A stretch of 64,000 nucleotides of DNA from Heterotrichella gracilis (taxonomy: Eukaryota; Sar; Xanthophyceae; Tribonematales; Xanthonemataceae), in the NCBI GenBank assembly GCA_032358255.1, contig JAULBX010007773.1, positions 62,001 to 126,000 of the forward strand. Reading direction: 5' to 3'. Below are positions 1 to 11,366 of the stretch, piece after piece. The first letter of the stretch is position 1; each line of letters opens with the position of its first letter. A model generated the notes under the pieces. That model had not been told where the DNA came from. It searched no databases and was given only the letters and a program-made list of their open reading frames with translations. Position numbers and translations under genes: made by a program.

Positions 1-1
1 A

Positions 2-133
2 TATGAATCGCTTGACCAATTGGATGTGGGCGAGGGGGGCCAAGTGCAGCGCAGGAGCAACTGTGATTTGGCAGCCCTGGAGGCGGCGTCTGTGCCTGTG
101 GCGGAGATTGTGCTGCCTGTGATGTCCCAATAA
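2..133 (+). CDS. C-terminal end of an unrecognised protein (partial)
   Basis: An open frame enters from the left edge and ends at TAA 131-133, giving the last 43 residues of a protein (it ends PVAEIVLPVMSQ). The composition is ordinary for coding sequence and there is no match I recognise. It is the only reading frame here that is open from base 1 without low-complexity bias. It could also be a read-through into an intron, so the call is tentative. Confidence 0.35.
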   Translation, partial: YESLDQLDVGEGGQVQRRSNCDLAALEAASVPVAEIVLPVMSQ

Positions 134-1680
134 TTGTCAACCTGTAGCCAAGGGTAATAGTGCACATGATAGGTCTTTCTTGTTGCAGACATACTACCCT
201 TGCCTGTAGTCTGATTTCCTGGCTGACTTGGCACGCGGGTAAAATGCGTCAACGCAGACAATGGCGCATGGCTGTATACCGTTTTTGTTGGTGTCGTTCG
301 AAGTTTCGAGTGAATGCTGCTGATGTGGGCTGTCGGCTAGCTGATGTGTTGTGTTTATGAAGCAGAAGATTGCTGTTTTTTGCTGCCAGGCTGGGTGGAT
401 GAGTGCCTTGAGCCTTCAAGCTAGGCTTCTCGTTTAGTCTACTGGCAGGCTCCATCTTCAAGTTGCATTTTCGTGTTTTCTTACAATACCTTACGAGTGT
501 TACCCCACATTGCCTACCAACACCCTCTCACCATTAGGGAATTTCTGAGCTGTTCTCCTTTCTCTTAGTAGTCTTGCAAATGCTTTACCAGAGGATGTTT
601 TCTTGACCCTCAAAGGTTGACACTGTCCTGACGCCACGATTGGTGCCGCCCTTAGTATATTGACGGCGGGGCTAAGCCTTAGCGAGAATCTCGGATAAGT
701 TTCTCCTATGCAATCTTTGCCACAGACTGAGTGTGCAATATGGAATATGTTTCGAAAGAATTCTCCCATGTATTGCAGTGCCGCACGGATTGAATATGTT
801 CATGCATCGGCGGCAACTCTATTAGCTTTACCAGTTGCTGATCAAGGGTACATGCAATCCTTGGGCGGCTGCCGGCAGTGCAATATCCTGCGGGTTGCGC
901 TCAATTTGAAACTATTATAGCTATTCCTCAGTAAAACGCTCCAGTAACTGGATTGACTCAATTAAAATCCCTGATCCTCAAGATGCAGCAATCAGAGGAT
1001 CAGCAATACGAATACTCGTAATAGTACAACCCACATATAATGCAGCATGCTGGTATTACTCATCAAAAGGCTTGCCGCGTCTTAGACTATCACAAGTCCA
1101 ACGACGTCGAAGTTGTGTAAACAAAATGTCCTAATTCTCACTGGCTACTAGCCTGTGACAGGACCTGGTGTCTTGCCAGGTTGCTATAATACACACGTGT
1201 ACACCTGAACCTTCTTATGAATCGTGAAAGCAGTCTGAGAGCCAACACTGGGGCACTGCGATGAACAATGCATCAAATGAAGATGCAGCAGTGCTTGTCT
1301 TGGAAGGCTACTGGACAAAGTTTGGCACTTGTGTGGCATTTGGCACAGCACCCTCAACAGGCTGACCCAGGAAGTGGCAAAAGGCTTCCCTGCGGCAAAA
1401 CACCTCCCCAGGAACAGCTGGAGGGCTACAAAATTGGCCATTAATGGCTGGAAGCAGTGCTGTGACCTGCACCTGGTTGTTCTGCAGAAGGATGCATCCA
1501 AATCATATCATACCACAACGGTCCTGACGCACTACATGGCCATTGAGATTGAACAAGACTTGGTCAGACTTTCAGGTGCTGTCTACGCTTGAAAAACATG
1601 CGCCCAAGCAACCCATGTCGCCTGGTCCCCCACCTCCTTGCCCTAGAAGCACCCAGCAGCAAGATCACAGCTGCGCACCA
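134..1680. other. Intergenic, no gene supported
   Basis: About 1.5 kb between the partial left-edge frame and the 3' end of the GH127 gene on the opposite strand. It should contain the two convergent 3' UTRs. Short ORFs of 60-105 codons occur on both strands but none shows a recognisable domain or splice pattern. Confidence 0.5.
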
Positions 1681-4600
1681 TCACCAGGCTGACCAGTTCC
1701 TTGGATTGAGCACCTTGGCAACATACTTGCAGGCTGACAGCAGCCAATGCTGTCGCGTTGCTGAGGACGGGCTTTGGAAGTCGAAATAGACCGTGTATTG
1801 CTCGTCCACGATGTTCCCGAGGGGAATCAGGAGGTACTGGCGGTTGCTGGCATTGAACAGCCTGGCTCCCGCTGGATAGCTGGCCACTGGCGCAACCACC
1901 TTGAACGCGGACGCAACTGGTACTTTGGTTGCGTCCTCAATTGGCTGTGCGGTGACTGCCAGCATCACCTCAGCGTTGTCCCCAAGGCTGCCTGGCACAG
2001 ATATATAGTACCCAGGAAGGCTGACGAGCTCAAACGCTACAACAGAGTCGTGCCCCTGCCTATATGTGACAAGCCTGGGCTTGAAAAGGAAGTCCAGGAT
2101 CCTGTTTTCCGCGTCCGCGATCTCATCCAAAGACGAAAGGAACAAGGCGCCCTGTGCAGACCACAGGGTAATGTCAGCTTACCAGGTGATAGCTGATATA
2201 CCAAATTACAAATTGATGATGGCATGCCCTCTCACCAATGTGCAGACACTTAGATGGAGAAAGCATGATTGGAACGAAATCTGACCTGTGCGTTGCAAGC
2301 AATGTACTGCCCAGGGTAGGTCATGCTTTCCAGCATGATCTCCTCTGAGCCGGGCACTGGTACCACCCTGAATGTTGAGTCAATGGCATCTGCAGTGTCT
2401 TTCACCTGTGCAAAGGTTCAGGATTCAGTCACAATCTGGCAGCCAGACATTTGGAACCATGTACCATGGTCCAGGGCATGCATGGGGTTTCATGCAAATG
2501 TTGTGTTGCAAATGTTGTGTTGCAAATATTGTGTCGCAGATAGTGTGTTGCAAATATTGTGTTGTAATCATTCAAAGAACTATTATATATACGTGTACAT
2601 AATCCATTGACCACCTTCTTCCACTGCCAACTCACCTTTGAGACGTATATTCTGCCATTCTTGTGACGCACAAAGGAGTCATCAGCCAGGGACTGAATGG
2701 AGATCAGGCCATGTGGCAATGGCTCAGAGATGTACTGCTTGATGTTGGTTGGATCAGCAATTGCCAGGCGTGTGTCTGCTGTCAAACCTATGCGAACACA
2801 CACCCTCAGAGATCATCCATACATGCGTCAATACATCAGGTATGTATGACCTTTGCGTCAATTGGGAATTTGACAAATTTACACCTTCGATTTTTGATGC
2901 AGGGTTGCACGCAACTCAGAAACGTGCGCACTCCATGTCACCCACCTGCCATTACCAAAGGCCCCATCATTATGGAACGGAGGGTGCCAAACTGTGGCCT
3001 GTAATCGTTGACCTTCTCGGTTGTTATTTTCATCGGCAGTCTGGCTCTCAACACATCACCTGAAAACGAAATGGCATATCTTCTTAGCTACATCTTCCCA
3101 GCAGTATGAAACATTGAATTTATAAGCCAAGTGCAATGCCATACCTGTCTTCCACTTGCGGCGGATGGTACAAAAAGACCCTGGCTGTGGGCCTGCACTA
3201 TCAGCTGCACATACAGATATCTCCTCATCATTGATGGCCCAGTGCATCTGTGCAACATCTGTCCACCCAGGTATTCTGAACTGCAGCGCGAACTCTGCAT
3301 TCCCTGAGCCAACAAGGATGTCGGCTCCAGCAGTGTTGTTTGGCCCATACAGTGACGCGTTCATTGCCAGAGTCAGGTTGAGCTCCTTCCATTGGAGCGT
3401 AGAGGATACCAGCTGGTTGATGTAGAGCTCTGGCACATCAGTGTTTGCAGTGTCAGCCTTCTGATTACTGGCAGGCATCCTGCAGACATCAGCGCCCATT
3501 TGGACCTTCAAAATTGCCCACCGCAGCCAATTGTGCACCGTCATAATCGATTTCCTTAATTTTCACAGTCCACTTTGGGAACACTAATTGGCTATTACGC
3601 TGGAGTGCATGTAACCAACTAACTTTGGCAACAACGCCAATAGCAGAACCACAGCCCTGCAAGTGCAGCAACAAACAATGTCTCACCGTTTGAAGAAAAT
3701 GGAGTCTGCCAGCTTGGAGAAGGACTCCACACCGGTACCATAGCAGCACCAGAAGCTCATGAATGGGAAACCCCAGCCATGTGACCACTGGTGGAACTGG
3801 GAGCCCTTGCTCAAGCCAGCACCTGCACGCGCAAGTCAACCTAATCAAGGCTGGTTCATTTGAGGCTCAGTCTTTATGTTGCTGTGTTCTCAACAGCAAG
3901 CCGTGAACCAGCCACTGCAATTAGCTGAGCTACAAGCAATCAGCTAACCACAGTATGCAGAACATGTCTGGCTATAGCAGGGTATTCAAAACGATGGAGT
4001 TTCCTAAGCGGAAGTAAGCCTTACCCAACGGCAGCATATAGATCATCACACCAGGACCAGGCTCGTTGCCATTTGATGCAGGAGGAGCGCTGTCCAGGAA
4101 CTCTGCACCATACCCAGCATCCAGGCGGTTCTCTGCGAGCTGCATCTGCTCAGAGTACAGCGTGCTTGAGTCACCAACAAGCGGCTCCGACTGCATACTC
4201 ACAAACCCATCCTCATCACCAGCAGCAACCTCCAAGATAGCCCTCGACACGCGTCCCATTGTGCCCTCCACAGCCTCATGCCCATGGTCATGCCCAGCTC
4301 CCAAGCCAGTGTCACCAAGGTACTGCACAGAGGGAGCTGCATGGCTGTGCCCCTCATGACCTGACCCTAAGTGCTCCTCCTGCTGGTCCTCCACAGACTG
4401 AGTGCTGCGCCCAACACTGCTGATATCCAGCTCAGCTGCTGTGCTGGAATGCAGGGAGCTATCCAACGCATGCACCGCTGTGCTGCCGAGGTGGTCGTGG
4501 CTGTGGCTGTGCGGCTTGCGCTGGATGCCCATCACTCCGTTCAGCATGGCCTTCTCATAGAAGTCGGCCACCTTGGGGCTGCCAGACCACTGGAATAGGT

Positions 4601-6581
4601 GCCGAGCAATCTTGAGCACGTTGTACTGCGTGCAGGACTCTTGCGTCTCCTGGCCATGGTTGTTCTGTTGAGCAAAAGAACATCAGCCTCAGCAGTAAGC
4701 ACTGCAGCACCGCAGCACGGCATGCATCAACATGCATTGACAATCAGTGTAAATAATCCAGTTCAAAGATGGGTTATACCGTAATGCGGTCCTGATAGAA
4801 TTCAGTGAATGCAAAACCACACAGAATGAACTCCCACATGAAATCCTACACGTACATCATACACATCCTCCCCCAGGCTGTTTGGCGGTCCCCAGTGCTC
4901 AAAATCGTTGGATCCTCCAGTAGAGAAGGAGTGCTGATTCACCAAGATGTTGAAGAAATTGATCACAGCTGTTGCGGCATCCTGGTCACCAGTTGCCTCA
5001 TATCGAGCTGCAAAGCCAACGACCTGCATTTGCATGACAGGGAACCCACTGATCTCTGGCCAAATACAGATTCGCAACAGCAGATGATCCGTAGTATATA
5101 TGCTCTTCAGTGGATTGCTGCATACACAAACTGTGCATTCGTTTGTATGCTTCACCATGCATCTCCATGTTTCGCCTTGCATCACCTTCAGTGGGCCCCT
5201 GTTCAGGGTTTAGATTTTAGGTCAGGGTTTAGAGCTAACCCCGCCTTTGAGCAATCCCTTTTCCTTTCTTTCCTACCTGAGCAAGGTGGGTGTTTGCATG
5301 GAGGCCGGGCAGAGCGTCTACGCCAGCCACCATTGGATCCCAGAAGATGGGCTTATCAAACAGATGAGCCAAATCAAGGTACTTAGCCTTCTTGGTGAGT
5401 GTGTAGAGTTGATACAAAACCTGCATATATGGCACCCAGTCAACTGCCATGCCCACCAAAGTTGGAGCAGCACCAGGATCAACCGGGAAGCATTTTTTCC
5501 CTTTCTTGTTCCATTACAATATGATACATTGCACGTGGAATCCAGTGCTAGCTGGTCTGTACCTCGTTCATGCCTCCAAACTCAGTGTTCAACACCAAGT
5601 GCCAGTGTTCCAAGCCCCTGGCTTGCACCAGGTTGTTGATCCGAGTCACAAAGTAGTCTGCCATATGCGTTGCAACTTCAAAAGCAAGCTGGTTGTCAGT
5701 CAGAGTGTACAGATCCACCATGCCTTGCAGTATCTTATGGAGCTGCACAAATTACAGGGACGAGGATTAGTGCTGGTGTTCTTTGGCATAGGCATTAGGG
5801 AGTGCGTGAAGTAACCATGTGTCAAAGCAACCCGTTGGTTGCTGCAGTGAATCCAAGGACAAAGTGGCTGTGCAGGTGGCCGTGCAGGCTCGTACTGTGT
5901 AATAGGGTGCCCAGACAGGTGTGAGGGCCTCCACACGATCCAGGAAACTGGTTGGAAAGGCAGAGAGGTAGCCATCTGGGCCAAGCGCATCTTGCACTTT
6001 CTTCAGCTCCTCGACCAGGTACACTGACCTCTTCAACAACTCCTGGTCGCCTGGGCAGTTGGGTTTTGTAAGCTCCAACTTCCAAGCATTGGAGATGCAA
6101 TGTGTAAAAGCTGCAGGACTAGGGGTGCGTTTGCTTGTATGAAGTGGTGGGCGCCATATACGCCGTGATGCTGTTTCACCTGTGTACTGTATCGTGAGCG
6201 CAATCGCCGTGAGATAGTGTCCCGTGAAGTGCCCACGTAGTTCACCGTTTGGGTCTTCCCATCCCCACCTAAACACAAACAAAGACTTGTGACCCTCTGT
6301 CAAATAAAATAGCCACTCAAAAGACCACAGCCCACAATGCATTCTTTCCACCTGTATGGGGTTCCTGGGGTGGGTAAGCGTGCGTTTGCTCTGAAGTTCC
6401 AAATCAGCGAGTCTGCGTTCAAGCTGAGAAGGTACTGAGTGTTCAGGGCAAAGGCCTCGTGCTGAGCGGTGGTCTCTTGCAGTTTCACGTCGGATAATGG
6501 GAATGGCTCTATTGGTGTTTGGGCAGTCACGACACCCAGCGCCAGACAGGCAAGCAACGCCCTGAACGACTTGTGGACCAT
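1681..6581 (-). CDS. GH127 family (DUF1680) beta-L-arabinofuranosidase-like glycosidase, secreted
   Basis: Fourteen exons: 6581-6352, 6268-6180, 6050-5896, 5742-5563, 5420-5277, 5023-4856 (or 4865), 4791-4780, 4664-4025, 3822-3687, 3467-3145, 3059-2946, 2778-2636, 2405-2286, 2151-1681. All phases agree; about 974 residues. The N-terminus (MVHKSFRALLACLALGVV) reads as a signal peptide. Plant DUF1680 landmarks follow in order: TPGTPY, WEDPNGELRGHFTGHYL, GYLSAFP, VWAPYYT, NTEFGGMNE, PGLHANTH, QESCTQYN (about 335-337), PGVMIYMLPLG, FWCCYGTGVESFSKL (Cys 565-566), LRIPxW-like and TVYFDF near the end. In bacterial HypBA1 of this family the zinc ligands and nucleophile are an E-x-C pair and a CC pair; both are present. 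A His-rich insert of about 150 residues (376-528) separates them, and one exon is only 12 nt. Substrate is inferred from the family. Start could also be 9 codons upstream at 6608. Confidence 0.9.
2500..2565. repeat. Short degenerate tandem repeat in a GH127 intron
   Basis: A unit close to TTGTGTTGCAAATA recurs about five times with small changes, inside the intron between exons 2778-2636 and 2405-2286. No coding or splice role is evident. Confidence 0.6.
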
Positions 6582-7178
6582 TGCGGCAATCCGACTAAGA
6601 TCACACACTCAACGAAACAGCAAGACTGTGCGGCGCAAAGTCACATGGGCGATGTCCCGGGTTGCACAATGCGTATGCATGCATTGGCATGCAAGGGTTT
6701 CGGAAATGACGCGCATCACGAGTTTCGGAGCTACAGACACTGGCCCAGGTTTGCAAAGCTGGCGCAATATTGACTCGCAAACGCCTCCTTCACGAAAACG
6801 TTTGGTTTAACGTCGTTGTGGCTCAACCGAGTGGAAACCGCCCGTTAGGCACTCGAGTCTGACGCCATGTCAACATGTGGCTGCTTACAAGCGTACCCTT
6901 TGTCGTGCTTGCCTGTGTGCTGTATGGTCGATGGTATCGCCGTGAGGTAGAAGTGCCCATCTAAGTGCCCAGCTTTCAGACTTGGGGTCAATTGCATTGG
7001 TTGCTCAAAGTCTCGCCAAGGTGCATGCATGCATGCATATAGAAGTTTTACTATATATCGCCTCCTTGCAAGCACGCAGCTGCTACAGGCGTAAACGTCT
7101 GGAAAAATGTGCAACCTAGTCTATGTTGACTAAGTATTCGCCTGTTGTTGGTCAACCACGCTGATTGCGCGGGCTGTC
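6582..7178. promoter_or_regulatory. Divergent intergenic region, GH127 and sucrase/ferredoxin-like gene
   Basis: 597 bp separate the two start codons, so both promoters and 5' UTRs must lie here. A GCATGCATGCAT run sits at about 7021-7036. I see no clear TATA box. The shared region is inferred from gene orientation only. Confidence 0.4.
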
Positions 7179-10100
7179 ATGCAGCGGCTGCTAGCCCGCC
7201 ACTTGCCCATCTCGCTCCAAGGAACAGTCCTCCACCGGTTTTTCTCAGCGTCCTTACCGAGGGCAGCATTACCCAAGACAGTTCCCGCAGTGCCTGGGAG
7301 CGTGGCCCCTTACGACACTCACTTCTTCATCCAGTGCAGCCCTGCCAAAAAGCCTGTGGCAGACAACAAGGGCTGCTGGTGGCCATCCGTCGTGGAAACG
7401 TGAGGGAAACGTCATGCTGACATAGCGCCGCTAAGCTGATGTGACCTCTGGTTTCTCCACCAGCATGTGCATGATAACAGGCATGGTGTTGTACTGCAGG
7501 GAGCCGGCAGTTCTGCAAGCACTGTCCGCGGTTGCACAAGCAAAGCAAACCTATCCAGACGGTGAGAAGTTATTTTTTTATCACATTGCAGCACCACCAA
7601 TTTTCTTCTGTGCTGCACGTTCAGCCTAAACAGGGTGCATTGATACTTCTGTTTGTGCCTGTGGCCAAGGAGGGATTGGTGGCTCACCCCTTTGCTCGTG
7701 TCCCACCAGTTGCTGTGAAGCTAACAGCATGCGAGGAGTTGGGAAGGAGCACTGTAGAAGAAGCAGGGCGGAAAGAAGCTGACATCATCGTATACCCAGA
7801 AGGTGCGGTATCCCTTAATGCTTAAAATCTAAATGCTTCGTATATCATGCTTAATGCGTAATGGGTAGTGTTTCGTATTCCCATTGCTGGTTATTGAGGC
7901 AGGTGGTGGATGTAACTGTGTGCACACAAGCATCCTGTTTGCATGCATGCCATTGCTTACAGGCTGTGCCTGGCTGCAGGCATCGCGTACCAGGACATTC
8001 CGGTCCCCCTGGTTGGCGATGTGGTGCGCCACCACCTGGCGGCTGCTTATGGGAGTGAGGATGTGCCCCTGCCACCGCAAGCCGAGCAGCAAAGGGTGAG
8101 CAGCACCTGCCTTCAGGCATTGTCGCATGTGCTTAAGACAGCAACCAGCACAAAAGCATTGCTTGGGCAACATAGTGGCTTGACAACTCACTGCCTGGAC
8201 ACGACGAACTGTACCCTCCCCATCCCCTGCACTGCTGCATTCCCACCCATGTGCAAACATGCCGTGGGGCTAGTCAGCCGCATGCTTCTGTGAGATGAGG
8301 GTCCCTCCATGCGCACGCAGGGCGACATCGAGGGTGTGCAGATATTTGTGTGCACCCATGGGTCACGCGACAGCAGGTGCGGGGTGATTGGGACTCGCCT
8401 GCTGCGGCGGCTGGACACGCTGCGTACGCAGTGGGGGTGGGAGGATCGGGTCAACCTGTTCCGCACATCGCATGTGGGGGGGCACAAGGTATGTGCATGC
8501 AATCCAGGACCTGACATTGATTTGCTTGTGCTCGTTTCTCGCCTGAATGGCTTATGAGTGGGTAGTCCCCGTGTCCATGAAACACTTAGCGTAGCAAATG
8601 GCAATCAGAGACAGAGGGTAGCGTGAGCCGGGTCTTCTACTTGAATTCCAACTTTTGCGCACCACAACACACATGGAGGTCAAATTGTGCTTTGGGCCAT
8701 CTTGATCATGTTTTAACCCACATGCCCACGTGAACTGTACTGCTGCAATGCGTGCAGCTGCCACTGTCACTCAATCATGGTGCTGAATGTCCCTGTGTGT
8801 GCGTGACAGTACGCGGGCAATGTGCTGGTGTACGGCAGCATCAGCCCATGTGACGGGGACTGGTTTGGCGGGGTGACCGCCGATAATGGAGAGGATTTCC
8901 TAAAGGCAGTAGTTGAGGCAGAGGTGAGGAGGGGTCGTGCTTCATCCATTGGAATGATCTGCGTGTGCAATCCAACAACATTATAGGTGCTTACGACAGG
9001 TTGTACGGCATCAATCGTCTATCAATAGCTCCGTTCTTTATCTTTGGCCTTGGTAATTAAATCATATAGCGTGCCGTTGAATTGTAACACCTGAAAAAAT
9101 CGCAATATAAATGTATTTATGTGAAGAAGGTGGCAAGGTTTTTTCTTGATTTGTTTCACTCTGTCCACCCACTCCCGCCCATGTGCCCCCCTGCAGCTGG
9201 GCAGCGATGGCGGCGCCGAGGATCCCCAGCTGCGCCGATGGTGGCGGGGGCGCATGGGCATGACCAAGGAGGAGCAGGTGGCGCTGTGCAACCGCTACAG
9301 CCGCTCAGGCAGCCCCAAGGAGGAGGGTCCAGGGGAGGGGGAGGAGGAGGAGGAGGAGGGGGGGGAGGTGGATTTTGACGCGCTGAGGACCGAGTGGGTG
9401 GAGGCCAAGCTGGAGGAGGGGGGCCCCGAGGGGTGGGCGAAACCAGGGGTGGGCGGCGGCGGTGGTGGTGGCGCTGGTGGTGGTAGAGGTGGTGGTGCTG
9501 GTGGGGCCAAAAAGGCGGGTGGTGTCAGTGGTGGGGAGCGGCCAGCTGCCAAGAATGGGTTCCGGATGCCAGAGGCTATCTTCCGCAAGGGTTCGGGGTC
9601 CAGGGGCAGGCAAGGGGGCAGCGGCAGGAATGGGTTGCGGGGAGGGCAGCCAGTGCAGTCCTTAGACCCTTCAGGGTTCAAGTTGCCGGACAGCATTTTC
9701 TCGGAGCGGAGCCGGCTGAGGTCAGGACAGCAGGGGGTGAAACCCAAAGGTGTCACGGGTTTCCAGCTGCCTGACAGCTTCTTCCCACAGCGGAGCGGGG
9801 GTCAGCTGGGACAGCAGGAAAGGTCACAGCAGCAGGGGGCGCACCCTCAAGGCCACGGGGGGTTCACTTTGCCTGACAGTATTTTTCCCCAGGGGAGCAG
9901 CGGGAGGTCAACACAGCGAGGGGTGTTGACGCAGCAGGAGGCGATACCACAAGGGAGCAGTGGGTTCAAATTGCCAGACAGCATTTTCTCCCACCGGAAG
10001 TCAGTGCAGTCAGCCCCAGGGGTGTTAACCACAGCACCACTGCAGCAGCAGGTGGAACCTCACGGCCACAGCGGCTACACACCTCCCCATGTCATCTCCC

Positions 10101-10423
10101 ACGAGGGGAGGAGACTTGGTAGGGTGTTGGGAACCCAAGGGGAGCCAGAGCAGCAGGGGGAGAAGCCTCGTGGGCATGGCGGCTTCAAATTCCCTGACAA
10201 CAATTTCTCCAAGGGGAGCAGCCGGAGGCCAATACAGCAGGGTGTGTTAACGCAGCAGGGGGGGACATCACAGGGCCACAGAGGGGTTACGCTACCCCAT
10301 GAGATGTCTCAGGAGGGGAGAAGAAAGGGGCTGAACGGGGAGGTGCCAGTGCAGCGGGACGGGGAGGCTGGAGGGCAGGCAGCGTTCAAGCTGCCTGAAA
10401 AAATATTCAAGCCAGTCAAGTGA
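7179..10423 (+). CDS. Sucrase/ferredoxin-like (AIM32-type) thioredoxin-fold protein with C-terminal repeats
   Basis: Seven exons: 7179-7399, 7500-7561, 7710-7802, 7980-8095, 8321-8488, 8810-8923, 9197-10423; phases agree, 666 residues. The first 33 residues are basic, hydroxylated and without acids, as in a mitochondrial leader. The central 260 residues match the Suc_Fer-like family (PF06999): PYDTHFFIQC, an ADIIVYPE segment, then the ferredoxin-like part with VCTHGSRDSRCG, HVGGHKYAGNVLVYG, DWFGGV and RWWRGRMGMTKEEQ. The two Cys and the HxGGHKYAGN histidines are the expected Fe-S/thiol residues of the family. The last exon then adds about 380 residues: a Glu/Gly-rich linker and nine repeats around GFKLPDSIF (see separate entry). 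Relatives normally end soon after the MGMTKEEQ motif, so the tail is unusual. Biochemical role in algae is not known to me. Confidence 0.85.
9560..10420 (+). repeat. Nine-copy protein repeat (GFKLPDSIF type) encoded in the last exon
   Basis: The core recurs at 9560 (FRMPEAIF), 9677 (FKLPDSIF), 9761 (FQLPDSFF), 9863 (FTLPDSIF), 9965 (FKLPDSIF), 10076 (YTPPHVIS), 10184 (FKFPDNNF), 10286 (VTLPHEMS) and 10385 (FKLPEKIF). Spacing is 84-117 nt, most often 102 nt (34 residues). Between cores the sequence is Gln/Gly/Ser-rich, often with GVLTQQ. Two of the nine are degenerate. The reading frame stays open throughout, so the repeat is kept at protein level. Confidence 0.85.
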
Positions 10424-11366
10424 CAAGCATCTGAGTGGTAATTTAGAAGAAATAGTGAAACAGAACGCCCCCACACAGGGTACTGTAGTAGTACAAACCA
10501 CAATTGGATGCTGACATAACTGCCAAGGCCGGCGGCTGGTTTACTTTGGCCAACAGGCATTGAGTAGGAAAATCTGAATGCCAACAATTACCGCAATTGC
10601 AACTTGCAATGGTTTTATACCGGGGCTGTGCCGCGCACAATAACGAGAATGTTGATTAGCTAGCTTCGGCACTGCTGAGCACTCACAATGCTCTGCAGCC
10701 AACTGCAAAAACGTCGCCATGCATTGGCATTGACATCTGACTGGCATTGGCATGCATGTGCCACTGGTATTCGCTGCCAGTCCACTAAAAGAAAACAGGC
10801 AGAAACCCTCCCATGCTTACACCCTGTTCAAAAGTCTTCAAAGCATTCCTCGGAGTCGTGGCATGCAAGTCCTTGCCATGCAAGTCCTTGCTGAAATTTG
10901 CCTCAAGTGGGAGTGGCTGTGGCCAAATCACGAGGCCAGGTGCAGAGCACCTTCCCCTGGTCAGCTCGGCCTTGGCAAACGTTTACGATACCACCCAACT
11001 TCCTTACAAAAGCCCGAGGAAGAAACGTCTTCCACTTACGTTTGTGTGGCTAGGAAGGCTTTCTAGACGTGGTAAAAGGAGTTTACAAGCTGTGAAGCTC
11101 CCTTGTGATCGTGACAGCAAGTGCACGCATCCAGTTCAAACTGATCTGGGCAACTAAACGTTGACGAGGTAGACTGCAGCGAAAGCCAACTTACGGCCTT
11201 GGTATTCCACACCTATATTCAGCCATACATTCCTAACGCCGTGCGTGGGACTTTCTGTGCTGTTCTGTGCTGAGGCACAGCGCTCACTGAGGGCGATTGG
11301 CACCACACACTGGTGCCACCATTGGCGCTAGTAACTAAGGCGCTGAATATCTTGGTTGTAGCCAAG
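10424..11366. other. Intergenic, no gene supported
   Basis: 3' flank of the sucrase/ferredoxin-like gene and 5' flank of the ABCG gene, both on the plus strand. The ABCG frame stays open up to an in-frame ATG at 11313, so part of this stretch may be coding. No other gene is visible. Confidence 0.5.

Noticed and set aside
9295-9756. 153-codon minus-strand ORF
   Set aside because: Antisense shadow of the Glu/Gly-rich part of the sucrase/ferredoxin-like gene.
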